A stretch of DNA of 64,000 nucleotides. Origin: Petrimonas mucosa. GTDB taxonomy: Bacteria; Bacteroidota; Bacteroidia; Bacteroidales; Dysgonomonadaceae. The stretch is from assembly GCF_900095795.1 (NCBI RefSeq), contig NZ_LT608328.1, forward strand, positions 496,001-560,000, in the 5' to 3' direction. This document shows, in pieces, positions 1 through 8,131 of the stretch (the first letter of the stretch is position 1; the number at the start of each line of letters is the position of its first letter). The notes below the pieces were generated by a model. That model was not told where the DNA came from and made no database searches. It worked only from the letters and a program-made list of their open reading frames with translations. Position numbers and translations under genes: made by a program.

Positions 1-52
1 TGCATATCCGGCATCAAAAGCTGTTTTATTTGGTTTTAATGCAACGTTTTAA
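1..52 (+). CDS. C-terminal end of a SusC/RagA-type TonB-dependent receptor (partial)
   Basis: Frame 2 from the left edge reads 16 codons ending in LFGFNATF and a TAA at 50-52. SusC-type outer membrane barrels typically end in a short strand of this kind with a terminal Phe. A SusD gene follows 17 nt later, which is the usual susC-susD order. Only this tail is visible, so the substrate cannot be inferred. Confidence 0.7.
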   Translation, partial: AYPASKAVLFGFNATF

Positions 53-69
53 TATGAACCCCTAAAAAT

Positions 70-1557
70 ATGATAGCTATGAAATATATATATAAAGTTC
101 TTCTCTTCTTTGTGGCAATTACGCTGCTAAATGGGTGTCACGACAGTTTCCTGGAAGAAAAAGTATTCAGCAATATCACCCCCCTCAATTTCTATAAAAC
201 CGAACAGGATGCAAAAGCTGCCTTGACGTCGGTCTATAATACAATGCGGAGTGCTAATGCCTGGCAACGGCAGATCGTTCTTGCCGGAGAGTATCCGAGC
301 GAAGCTTCATGGCCAAATTTCTCCGGCGAGGCATGGCGTACCGAGATGGATCAGTTCACCTGGTCGGCCAGTTCCGGTCCGTTCTATCAGATATGGTCTC
401 AGCTCTATGTAATGGTGAACCGGGCCAATACCGTATTGATGTACGTGGACAACATCAACTTCACCACGCCGGGCATGAAGGAGCAGATTATAGGTGAGAC
501 CCGTTTTTTAAGGGGGCTTGCCTATCTCTATCTGGTGAGATTCTTTGAGAATGTTCCTCTCAAGACTGAAGAGAACATGAATGAACTGGAGCCAACCAAT
601 GAAGGCACTGCCGATGCCGTATGGGAGCTGATCTTCTCCGATTTCGAGTATGCAAAGAATAATCTTAAACCCAAATATACCGGAGCGGATGTGGGTAGAG
701 CCACCTCTGGAGCGGCGCAGACCATGCTGACCAAGGCATATTTATCCTACGCCGGCAGACCCTGGTTCAAGAGTGAGTATTGGAGCAAGGCAGCCCAGGA
801 GGCTAAATCTGTAATAGACAATACCTCCTACGGATACGATCTGGAACAGGATTATTCAAGCGTGTTCGCATTGAGCAATGAACATGGACCGGAATATATC
901 TTCAGTGTGGAATATCTGAGCAATAAAGCTGTGGGATGGGATTTCCAAACCTTTACCGGGATCAGAAACGGAGATCAGCAACGGCTGGGAGGATGGTCCT
1001 CCTTGTGTGTCGAGGAGGAGTTTTTTGAAACAATGGATGTGAGTGACAAGAGACGGGAAAAGACCTTTGTTCTCTCTTACCAGGGTTACAGCAATCCGGA
1101 AATTACCTACACCTATCCGGGCAACATCTCCCTGCCACACTACAACAAATACCAGGACAGGGATGATGTAGGATCGGGCACAGGCGACTATGGCCAGAAC
1201 TTCTACATCACCAGGTTCTCTGATCTGCTGCTGATGCATTCCGAAGCGGAAAATGAGGTCAATGGTCCTACCGCAACAGCCGTATCGGGAATCAATAGAG
1301 TGAGGGAGAGGGCCGGTCTGGCTCCCCTGGTCCCTTCGAACTTCACCAAGGAGTCGCTCAGAGAGGCAATTTATCAGGAGAGACTTTGGGAGTTGTGTGC
1401 AGAGGGACACGCCTGGTTTGATATGAAACGGATGAACCTGATGAAGCAGAGAATAACGAAATATAGTGTGGAAGATAAACATTATGTATTCCCGATTCCT
1501 CAGAATGAATTGGATGCAAATCCGAATCTCAAACAGAATAGTGAGTACGGCAATTAA
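70..1557 (+). CDS. RagB/SusD family nutrient-binding outer membrane lipoprotein
   Basis: This is the surface glycan-binding partner of the SusC porin whose end lies just upstream. A lipoprotein signal is visible: a hydrophobic stretch ending in the lipobox LLNGC, with the Cys at about residue 23. The family then shows an N-terminal segment with TPR-like helices (the region around RFLRGLAYLYLVRFF) and a C-terminal domain ending in a helix with YQERLWELCAEGHAWFDMKR, a signature of SusD proteins. The length of 495 aa is normal. An in-frame ATG at 79 (MKYIYKV) would also give a good signal peptide and may be the true start. A strong hairpin follows the stop, so the SusC/SusD pair probably ends its own transcript here. 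Confidence 0.93.
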   Translation: MIAMKYIYKVLLFFVAITLLNGCHDSFLEEKVFSNITPLNFYKTEQDAKAALTSVYNTMRSANAWQRQIVLAGEYPSEASWPNFSGEAWRTEMDQFTWSASSGPFYQIWSQLYVMVNRANTVLMYVDNINFTTPGMKEQIIGETRFLRGLAYLYLVRFFENVPLKTEENMNELEPTNEGTADAVWELIFSDFEYAKNNLKPKYTGADVGRATSGAAQTMLTKAYLSYAGRPWFKSEYWSKAAQEAKSVIDNTSYGYDLEQDYSSVFALSNEHGPEYIFSVEYLSNKAVGWDFQTFTGIRNGDQQRLGGWSSLCVEEEFFETMDVSDKRREKTFVLSYQGYSNPEITYTYPGNISLPHYNKYQDRDDVGSGTGDYGQNFYITRFSDLLLMHSEAENEVNGPTATAVSGINRVRERAGLAPLVPSNFTKESLREAIYQERLWELCAEGHAWFDMKRMNLMKQRITKYSVEDKHYVFPIPQNELDANPNLKQNSEYGN

Positions 1558-1573
1558 TAGTAGATAATCATGC

Positions 1574-1614
1574 AGCATCATATCCGGCAGCAAATTCAAA
1601 CCGGATATGATGCT
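1574..1614 (+). terminator. Hairpin terminator after susD
   Basis: Two 14-nt arms at 1574-1587 and 1601-1614 are perfect reverse complements around a 13-nt loop, followed by a pyrimidine-rich stretch. It lies 17 nt after the SusD stop and before the GH2 gene, so it likely ends or attenuates the susCD message. Confidence 0.75.
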
Positions 1615-1672
1615 CTTCTATTTCTGCTCCGGTTGAGATGGGGCCCTGACTCTTTAACACAAACATCAATAA

Positions 1673-4459
1673 ATGGTTGCTTTTATGAAGAAAATGAGTC
1701 TCTCCCTTCTGCTGCTCTGCCATATGGCATTGATGACCTTTGCACAAAAAACGGAATCGCTCTACCTGTCAGGTACCGGAAACGACGATACCGTTCTTTG
1801 GGATTTCTTTTGCAGTGCTGGACGTAACAGTGGAGTATGGACAAAGATTGCCGTACCGTCCAATTGGGAGTTCGAGGGTTTCGGGCAGTTTAATTATGGG
1901 CACGATAAGGAGCGGTTGAATGAGTATGGCATCTACCGCTACGAGTTTGACATACCCCGCCATTGGATCGACAAAAAGATCAACATCGTGTTTGAAGGTT
2001 CGATGACCGACACGCAGGTCAGAATTAACGGGAAGGAGGCGGGTGAAATTCATCAGGGCGGCTTTTATGAGTTCAGGTACGATATCACCCGGTTGTTGAA
2101 ATTCGGGAAAAAGAATCTTCTGGAGGTGACAGTCCATAAGTCCTCGGCAAACGAATCGATTGAAAATGGAGAGCGCAACTCCGATTTTTGGGTCTTTGGC
2201 GGTATCTATCGTCCGGTATGGCTCGAAGCTCTCCCAAAAACACATATTGAGCGGATTGCCATTGATGCGAAGGGCGATGGGTCTTTCCATGCAGATATTT
2301 TCCTCGGAGGGGACTTCTCTGAAACCCAGTTGAAAGCGCAAGTCAAGACACTGGACGGAAAACCGGCAGGCAATCCAGTTACCGGAACGGCAGGAAAAGT
2401 GAGCCGGGTACGTTTGTCCGGCGTCATGGAGAATCCCGCTTTGTGGTCGTCCGAGTCGCCCAACCTGTATCAGTTGGAGCTCTCCCTGTATCAAAAAGGG
2501 CAGCTGCTGCATGTCGTCACTTCAAAATTTGGCTTCAGAACGGTGGAGATGCGCCCCGGCGACGGGTTTTATGTGAACGGGACCAAAATCAAGTTCAAGG
2601 GGGTAAACCGGCATTCCCACTGGCCCACATCAGGGAGAGCCACAAATCGTAACATCAGTATAGCGGATGTCGAGTTGATCAAGGAGATGAACATGAATGC
2701 GGTACGGATGTCACATTATCCGCCCGACAAGCACTTTCTCGATGTGTGTGACTCGTTGGGCCTGTATGTGATTGACGAACTGACCGGTTGGCAGTCGAAA
2801 TATGATACCGAAGCAGGCAGGCGACTGGTGAAAGAGCTGGTGGTACGTGACCTGAATCACCCCAGTGTTGTGATGTGGGCAAATGGAAACGAGGGAGGCT
2901 TTAATTTTGAATTGGTGCCGGAGTATGCCCGGTATGATATCCAAAACCGGTATGTTTTTCATCCCTGGCTGGATGAGGAGAATTCCAATACCCATCACTA
3001 TCCGGACTGGAAAGTAGCATTTCAGTTGTTCGCTTCGGGCAAGAAGGTTTTCTTCCCGACGGAATTCATGCATGGCCTGTATGATGGTGGTCATGGCGCC
3101 GGGCTCGACGATTTCTGGAATCTGATGCAGGAGCATCCCCTCTCTGCCGGAGGTTTTTTATGGGATCTTGCCGACCAGGGGGTTGTGCGTGACGATCGAA
3201 ACGGAGAGATCGACACCGACGGCAATCATGCTGCCGATGGGATAGTAGGCCCATTCAGGGAGAAGGAGGGGAGCTTCTACACGATAAAGGAGATCTTCTC
3301 TCCGGTATATCTGGAAGGCCCTGACTTTCTTCCGCCAAGCTTTGACGGGAAGATCAGGGTGCATAACCGATATCATTTTACCAATCTCAAGGCCTGTAAG
3401 TTTTTGGCCAGGTGGGTCAGGTTTGATTTTATCACCGGGAAGTCGCATGAGCTTGTAAGTCAGATCGATGCTCCCGATGTCATGCCCGGTTACTCCGGAG
3501 AGCTCAGTGTAGAGTTACCCGAAAGGGTTTCGGATTACGATCTGCTGTTGATTACAGCAGTCGACCATTACGGAAAGGAGATATATACCTGGTCGAGAAA
3601 TATCACCCGTGCAGAGGATTTTGCACCGAGGCTCGTAGAACCTGGTGATGGTGAGACTACCGTTGATGAGCTGCAAGAGACATTCATTCTCACTTCTGGA
3701 GATACGAAAGTCCGGATTGAGAAGGCAACAGGGACGATCAGCGAAATAACGGTAAACGGTAAAACGGTTGCACTCGACAACGGTCCCAGGTTTACAGGCG
3801 GGGAACTGATACCCGGCGGTATTGAACAGATAGTTGAGGGTGCAACTTCAAGGGTGAAGATCTCATTCAACGATAAAAACGGCCGGAAGATGAACCGGAG
3901 CCAAATTACCATCGGGCTGTTGCCATCGGGCTGGATCGAGGTTGATTATCAATTTGATGTTGGCGGTTATCACGACCATATTGGCGTCACTTTCAACTAT
4001 CCCGAAGAGAAGGTAAAGGGTGTCAGATGGCTGGGCAACGGACCTTACCGTGTCTGGAAGAACCGTCTGAAAGGGGTGCGTTTCAACATCTGGGAGAAGG
4101 AGTACAACAATACCGTTACCGGCGAATCATGGATCTATCCCGAATTCAAGGGTTTCCACTCCAATGTCTATGCGGCAGACCTTTTTACCCATGAAGGAGT
4201 AGTAAAATTTGTCATCGCTTCGGATCATCTTTTTCTCCACCTGTTTACTCCCGATAACCCGCAAAGGAGAAACAACGATAACACGCTGGGGATCTTTCCC
4301 GATGGTCAGTTGTCGGTATTGAATGCCATCAGTCCCGTTGGAACCAAATTTCAGCAAGCAAGGGAGCTGGGTCCGCAAAGTCAGCAGAGCTATCTGTTGA
4401 GCAGGGGGCATCTCCAACCTCCGGGGGGAAAGTTCTACATCAGATATAATCCCTACTGA
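1673..4459 (+). CDS. Glycoside hydrolase family 2 (beta-galactosidase/beta-glucuronidase type), exported
   Basis: A retaining exo-glycosidase, probably periplasmic. It has a signal peptide (hydrophobic stretch ending TFAQ; the in-frame ATG at 1685, MKKMSL, is an equally good start). The GH2 order is visible: sugar-binding jelly roll at about 60-200, an Ig-like domain, then the TIM barrel starting at GVNRHSHWP. The acid/base is E407 in WANGNEGG, and the likely nucleophile is E464 in FFPTEFMHG, followed by GGFLWDLADQG as in LacZ-type enzymes. The C-terminal part (about 650-928) resembles the LacZ small-domain region. At 928 aa it fits the family. The specificity (galactoside, glucuronide or other) cannot be read from sequence. 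The neighbouring hexuronate genes make a glucuronide or galacturonide possible. Confidence 0.9.
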   Translation: MVAFMKKMSLSLLLLCHMALMTFAQKTESLYLSGTGNDDTVLWDFFCSAGRNSGVWTKIAVPSNWEFEGFGQFNYGHDKERLNEYGIYRYEFDIPRHWIDKKINIVFEGSMTDTQVRINGKEAGEIHQGGFYEFRYDITRLLKFGKKNLLEVTVHKSSANESIENGERNSDFWVFGGIYRPVWLEALPKTHIERIAIDAKGDGSFHADIFLGGDFSETQLKAQVKTLDGKPAGNPVTGTAGKVSRVRLSGVMENPALWSSESPNLYQLELSLYQKGQLLHVVTSKFGFRTVEMRPGDGFYVNGTKIKFKGVNRHSHWPTSGRATNRNISIADVELIKEMNMNAVRMSHYPPDKHFLDVCDSLGLYVIDELTGWQSKYDTEAGRRLVKELVVRDLNHPSVVMWANGNEGGFNFELVPEYARYDIQNRYVFHPWLDEENSNTHHYPDWKVAFQLFASGKKVFFPTEFMHGLYDGGHGAGLDDFWNLMQEHPLSAGGFLWDLADQGVVRDDRNGEIDTDGNHAADGIVGPFREKEGSFYTIKEIFSPVYLEGPDFLPPSFDGKIRVHNRYHFTNLKACKFLARWVRFDFITGKSHELVSQIDAPDVMPGYSGELSVELPERVSDYDLLLITAVDHYGKEIYTWSRNITRAEDFAPRLVEPGDGETTVDELQETFILTSGDTKVRIEKATGTISEITVNGKTVALDNGPRFTGGELIPGGIEQIVEGATSRVKISFNDKNGRKMNRSQITIGLLPSGWIEVDYQFDVGGYHDHIGVTFNYPEEKVKGVRWLGNGPYRVWKNRLKGVRFNIWEKEYNNTVTGESWIYPEFKGFHSNVYAADLFTHEGVVKFVIASDHLFLHLFTPDNPQRRNNDNTLGIFPDGQLSVLNAISPVGTKFQQARELGPQSQQSYLLSRGHLQPPGGKFYIRYNPY

Positions 4460-4528
4460 CCAAATTTCTAAGGGGATGAGAACGATGCCGGGATCTGATC
4501 TCTCTGCAGCCCGGTCCAGCAGCAAACC

Positions 4529-4563
4529 GCCCACCAACAACTTTGCAGAAGTTGGCGGTGGGC
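4529..4563 (+). terminator. Hairpin terminator after GH2 gene
   Basis: Arms of 15 nt at 4529-4543 and 4549-4563 pair with one or two mismatches around a 5-nt loop; T-rich sequence follows at about 4584-4600. It separates the GH2 gene from the next promoter. Confidence 0.7.
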
Positions 4564-4620
4564 AACGTTCTATTCAACGGCCTATTTTGACTTTTTTTAA
4601 ACATTAAATAGCAGATATTG

Positions 4621-4652
4621 TTTGTAGGTCTCCAAAGATAGTTTTAACTTTG
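4621..4652 (+). promoter_or_regulatory. Bacteroidota-type promoter of the SDR-kinase-gnd-larA operon
   Basis: TTTG at 4621-4624, a 20-nt spacer, then TAACTTTG at 4645-4652, which fits the Bacteroidota consensus TTTG-N(17-23)-TAnnTTTG. The -7 element overlaps the first bases of an 18-bp palindrome, so a bound repressor would block initiation. Confidence 0.75.
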
Positions 4653-4666
4653 TGCACGTGCACAAA
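4649..4666. promoter_or_regulatory. 18-bp perfect palindromic operator (site 1)
   Basis: The sequence TTTGTGCACGTGCACAAA is its own reverse complement. It overlaps the -7 box of the promoter and lies 33 nt upstream of the ATG at 4700. A closely related copy is at 22891-22908, in the same position relative to another promoter. LacI- or GntR-type repressors use sites of this form; no such regulator is encoded in the window, so the cognate protein is unknown. Confidence 0.7.
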
Positions 4667-4699
4667 TTGACCTCAATTCAATCATTAAACAAAATAATC

Positions 4700-5512
4700 A
4701 TGTACGAACTATTCAACATTCAAGGCAAAGTAATTGTCATCACCGGAGGTACTGGTGTTTTAGGCGCCTCCATGGTGGAGTATCTTGCTTCTCATGGGGC
4801 AAAAGTGGCTGTATTGGCAAGGAATAAGGAGAAGGGGAATGTGTTGATTGAACGCGTCAAATCAAAAGGAGGGGAGGCCCTGTTCCTTCAGACCGATGTG
4901 ACCGACGAGACGGTTTTGAAACAAAACGCGGAGGAGATCATAAGCAGGTACGGAAAAATTGATGTGCTGATCAATGGGGCAGGGGGAAACATGCCCGGGG
5001 CAACCATCGGGCCACAAAACACGATCTTCGACCTGAAGATGGACGATTTTCGTCAGGTGGTGGATCTCAACCTGATGGGTACTGTTATTCCTACAATTGT
5101 TTTTGCAGGGTACATGGTGAGAGAGAAGAGAGGTAATATTGTCAATATATCTTCGGCTTCGGCGTTGCGTCCGCTCACGCGTGTTGCCGGATATGGTGCG
5201 GCAAAAGCGGCTGTCACAAATTTCACTAAATATATGGCAGGGGAGCTGGCGTTGAAGTTTGGCGAGGATTTTCGTGTAAACGCGCTTTGCCCCGGTTTCT
5301 TTATCACCGAACAAAACAGGACCTTGCTGACCAATCCCGACGGAACATACTCCGACAGGGGGAACAGCATCATTGCCCACACTCCGTTCAAGCGTTTCGG
5401 AAATCCGGAAGACCTGCTGGGCACGTTACACTACCTGGTGAGTGATGCTTCCAGGTTCGTGACCGGTACTGTGGCTATCGTGGATGGCGGTTTTGATGCC
5501 TTCAGCATTTAA
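4700..5512 (+). CDS. SDR oxidoreductase, probable D-mannonate (fructuronate) oxidoreductase
   Basis: A classical short-chain dehydrogenase of 270 aa. It has the Rossmann motif TGGTGVLG at 15-22, NGAGGN near 92-97, and the catalytic triad S152, Y165, K169. The AGGN..GAT region resembles Bacteroidota SDRs annotated as D-mannonate oxidoreductase, which reduce D-fructuronate to D-mannonate with NAD(P)H; gluconate 5-dehydrogenase is an alternative. It is clearly paralogous to the SDR at 11661. The ATG at 4700 is chosen because the longer frame begins at a GTG inside the operator palindrome. It is the first gene of an operon with a PfkB kinase, Gnd and a LarA-like epimerase. Confidence 0.85.
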   Translation: MYELFNIQGKVIVITGGTGVLGASMVEYLASHGAKVAVLARNKEKGNVLIERVKSKGGEALFLQTDVTDETVLKQNAEEIISRYGKIDVLINGAGGNMPGATIGPQNTIFDLKMDDFRQVVDLNLMGTVIPTIVFAGYMVREKRGNIVNISSASALRPLTRVAGYGAAKAAVTNFTKYMAGELALKFGEDFRVNALCPGFFITEQNRTLLTNPDGTYSDRGNSIIAHTPFKRFGNPEDLLGTLHYLVSDASRFVTGTVAIVDGGFDAFSI

Positions 5513-5560
5513 GAGATTCAAATACCCGAACAGCAATCATTATTTTAATTTTTTTTCATC

Positions 5561-6637
5561 ATGCTTCAACTCAGAAAGGATTGTAAATACTCATTGATCG
5601 TCGCTTCCAGCATGGGAGTCAGAATTACGCCGGTAAATTCCCAGCCGGTGCACAGCAGCAAACTTTTCGAAATGCACGCAACAAGTGCCGAAACAAATGT
5701 GGCAACCATTTCATCGTCATTGGGCCTTCCGGTAAAGGTGTTGACAACCTTTGTGAAAGATAGTCCGATTGCAGCTTTTATCAAATCCGACCTGAGAGCA
5801 AGAAATATCGATTACGAAGGAGTGGAGGTTCCGCAGGGAGATCCCTGGGGATACCGTCATCAGTTCAATATTGCAGATAGCGGTTTTGGATTGAGAGGAC
5901 CACGCGTACAGAATGACAGAGCCGGTGAGGTGGGGAAAACGTTAAATGTGAAAGATTTTGACCTGGAGAGGATCTTCGTGAAGGAGGGCGTTCAGATTCT
6001 CCATCTGTCGGGCTTGATTGCCGCCCTGTCGCCCGAGACCAGCAACTTCTGTCTTGAACTTGCACGGTACGCCAAAAAGCAGGGTACGCTCATCTCTTTC
6101 GATCTGAATTACAGGGCAACTTTCTGGAAAGGCAGGGAAAAGGAGCTGAGGGAGGCATTTGCCGAGATAGCTTCACTTTCAGATATCCTGATCGGTAACG
6201 AGGAAGATTTCCAGCTCTGTCTTGACGTGCAGGGACCGAAAGCGGGAGGTGAGAACATTGAAGATGCCATCGACGCTTTCAAGGGGATGATTCTCAACGC
6301 CAGAAAAGCATTTCCGCAGGTATCGGTGTTTGCAAATACGCTCCGTGAAGTGGTAAGTGCCAATGAACATCTTTGGGGGGCAATTGTTTATGAGAATGAG
6401 AACTGGCATGTTGCTCCGTTACGCAAGATCAACGTTATCGACCGGATTGGAGGTGGCGACGGTTTTGTGGGAGGTTTGCTCTATAGCATACTAAAGGGGA
6501 TGCCTTCCGAAAAATGGATCCAGTTCGCCTGGGCCAGTGGCGCGTTGGCCACTACCTTCCTTACCGATTATGCACAGCCAGCTGATGAAGAGATGATCTG
6601 GAGCATCTGGAAAGGAAATGCGAGGGTAAAACGATAA
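5561..6637 (+). CDS. PfkB/ribokinase-family sugar or sugar-acid kinase (KDG kinase-like)
   Basis: An ATP-dependent kinase of the PfkB fold, 358 aa, a little longer than the usual 300-340. The C-terminal anion-hole/catalytic motif reads IDRIGGGDGFVGG instead of the common DTVGAGDSF, with the catalytic Asp kept. The N-terminal substrate lid region has SAETNVA in place of GGAPANVA. Family and operon context point to a sugar-acid substrate: 2-keto-3-deoxygluconate is the default guess, but D-gluconate would fit the downstream 6-phosphogluconate dehydrogenase better. It sits 48 nt after the SDR and 22 nt before gnd, in one operon. Confidence 0.8.
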   Translation: MLQLRKDCKYSLIVASSMGVRITPVNSQPVHSSKLFEMHATSAETNVATISSSLGLPVKVLTTFVKDSPIAAFIKSDLRARNIDYEGVEVPQGDPWGYRHQFNIADSGFGLRGPRVQNDRAGEVGKTLNVKDFDLERIFVKEGVQILHLSGLIAALSPETSNFCLELARYAKKQGTLISFDLNYRATFWKGREKELREAFAEIASLSDILIGNEEDFQLCLDVQGPKAGGENIEDAIDAFKGMILNARKAFPQVSVFANTLREVVSANEHLWGAIVYENENWHVAPLRKINVIDRIGGGDGFVGGLLYSILKGMPSEKWIQFAWASGALATTFLTDYAQPADEEMIWSIWKGNARVKR

Positions 6638-6659
6638 TAGAACCAATCAAGAACATTAT

Positions 6660-8114
6660 ATGAAAAGTAAAGCAGATATCGGACTGATCGGTCTTGCCGT
6701 AATGGGCGAAAACCTCGTCCTGAACATGGAGAGCAAGGGTTATACGGTAGCCGTGTATAACCGGACGGTTGAAAAGGTTGATAATTTTGTCAATGGGAGA
6801 GGCAAAGGGAAAAACTTCATTGGAGCACACTCACTGGAAGAGTTGGTAACCTCGCTGGAACGCCCGCGTAAGGTAATGATGCTTGTAAAAGCAGGACAGC
6901 CGGTGGATGATTTCATCGAACAGCTCATACCGCTGCTTGAGCCAGGAGACATAATTATCGATGGTGGGAACAGCCATTTCCCCGATACGATCCGCCGTAC
7001 AAAGCTGGTGGAAGAGAAGGGACTACTCTATATCGGTACCGGCGTCTCCGGTGGTGAAGAGGGAGCACTGCTCGGGCCTTCGATGATGCCTGGCGGATCG
7101 CCTGAAGCATGGCCTTACGTGAAAGAGATCTTTCAGGCTGTTGCCGCAAAGGTTGAGGATGGATCTCCGTGTTGTGACTGGGTAGGCGAGAACGGTGCCG
7201 GACATTTTGTAAAGATGGTGCACAACGGTATCGAATACGGTGACATGCAGATCATCAACGAGGCATATCACTTGATGAAAGAGTTGTTAGGAATGGATGC
7301 CTTTGAACAGCACGAGGTGTTTAAAAAGTGGAAATCTGGAAGGCTCGACTCCTATCTGATCGAGATTACGGCAGATATTCTGGCATATAAAGACGAGGAT
7401 GGAAGCCCCTTGGTTGAAAAGATTCTCGATACAGCGGGACAGAAAGGTACCGGAAAATGGACGGCCGTATCGGCACTCGACTTGGGTATTCCGCTTACAC
7501 TTATCGGCGAATCTGTCTTCTCGCGCTGTCTTTCGGCCCAGAAAGAGCTTCGGGTAAAGGCTTCGGGAGTAATCGCAGGCAAGAAGCCGGCATTCAAGGG
7601 AGATAAGCAGCAGTTCATCGGTGACCTGGAACAGGCTCTCTACGGAGCGAAGATCATTTCGTACGCTCAGGGATATGACCTGATGATGGAGGCTGCCAAG
7701 GAGTACAAATGGAATCTCAACTATGGAGGAATTGCGCTGATGTGGCGTGGCGGATGCATTATCCGTTCGGTATTTCTGGGTGATATCAAGAAAGCATTCG
7801 ACAAGAATCCCGGACTGGAAAATCTGCTGCTCGACCCCTTCTTTAAAGAGAGCATCGAATCGGTTCAGGAGAGTTGGCGAAGAGTCTGTGCTACAGCTAT
7901 CGAAAACGGGATTCCTGTTCCGGCGCTCACTTCGGCGTTGAGCTATTTCGACGGGTTCCGTAACGACAGATTGCCGGCCAACCTGTTGCAGGCACAGCGC
8001 GACTACTTTGGCGCACATCAGTATGAACGGGTAGACAAACCACGGGGACAATTTTTCCATACCGACTGGACCGGACGTGGAGGAAGCACCGCCTCAACTA
8101 CTTACCAGGTGTAG
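6660..8114 (+). CDS. gnd: 6-phosphogluconate dehydrogenase, decarboxylating
   Basis: Converts 6-phosphogluconate to ribulose 5-phosphate and CO2 with NAD(P)+. The N-terminal Rossmann motif GLIGLAVMGENLVLNME is at about 8-24. The all-alpha C-terminal domain has GENGAGHFVKMVHNGIEYGD and ILDTAGQKGTGKWT, both diagnostic of the family. At 484 aa it is full length and resembles the long, dimeric form. Its place between a sugar-acid kinase and a LarA-like epimerase in a hexuronate operon is unusual and suggests that 6-phosphogluconate is an intermediate of the pathway encoded here rather than only of central metabolism. Confidence 0.95.
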   Translation: MKSKADIGLIGLAVMGENLVLNMESKGYTVAVYNRTVEKVDNFVNGRGKGKNFIGAHSLEELVTSLERPRKVMMLVKAGQPVDDFIEQLIPLLEPGDIIIDGGNSHFPDTIRRTKLVEEKGLLYIGTGVSGGEEGALLGPSMMPGGSPEAWPYVKEIFQAVAAKVEDGSPCCDWVGENGAGHFVKMVHNGIEYGDMQIINEAYHLMKELLGMDAFEQHEVFKKWKSGRLDSYLIEITADILAYKDEDGSPLVEKILDTAGQKGTGKWTAVSALDLGIPLTLIGESVFSRCLSAQKELRVKASGVIAGKKPAFKGDKQQFIGDLEQALYGAKIISYAQGYDLMMEAAKEYKWNLNYGGIALMWRGGCIIRSVFLGDIKKAFDKNPGLENLLLDPFFKESIESVQESWRRVCATAIENGIPVPALTSALSYFDGFRNDRLPANLLQAQRDYFGAHQYERVDKPRGQFFHTDWTGRGGSTASTTYQV

Positions 8115-8131
8115 TATATAAAACCGGAAAG

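Noticed and set aside
856-2512. Two minus-strand open frames of 247 codons each (856-1599 and 1769-2512)
   Set aside because: Antisense to the SusD and GH2 genes, with no signal or domain.
4652-4699. N-terminal extension of the SDR starting with GTG
   Set aside because: The GTG is within the operator palindrome and overlaps the -7 box; ATG 4700 matches homologous N-termini.
7287-8060. Open frame of 257 codons on the minus strand
   Set aside because: Antisense to gnd, no family features.
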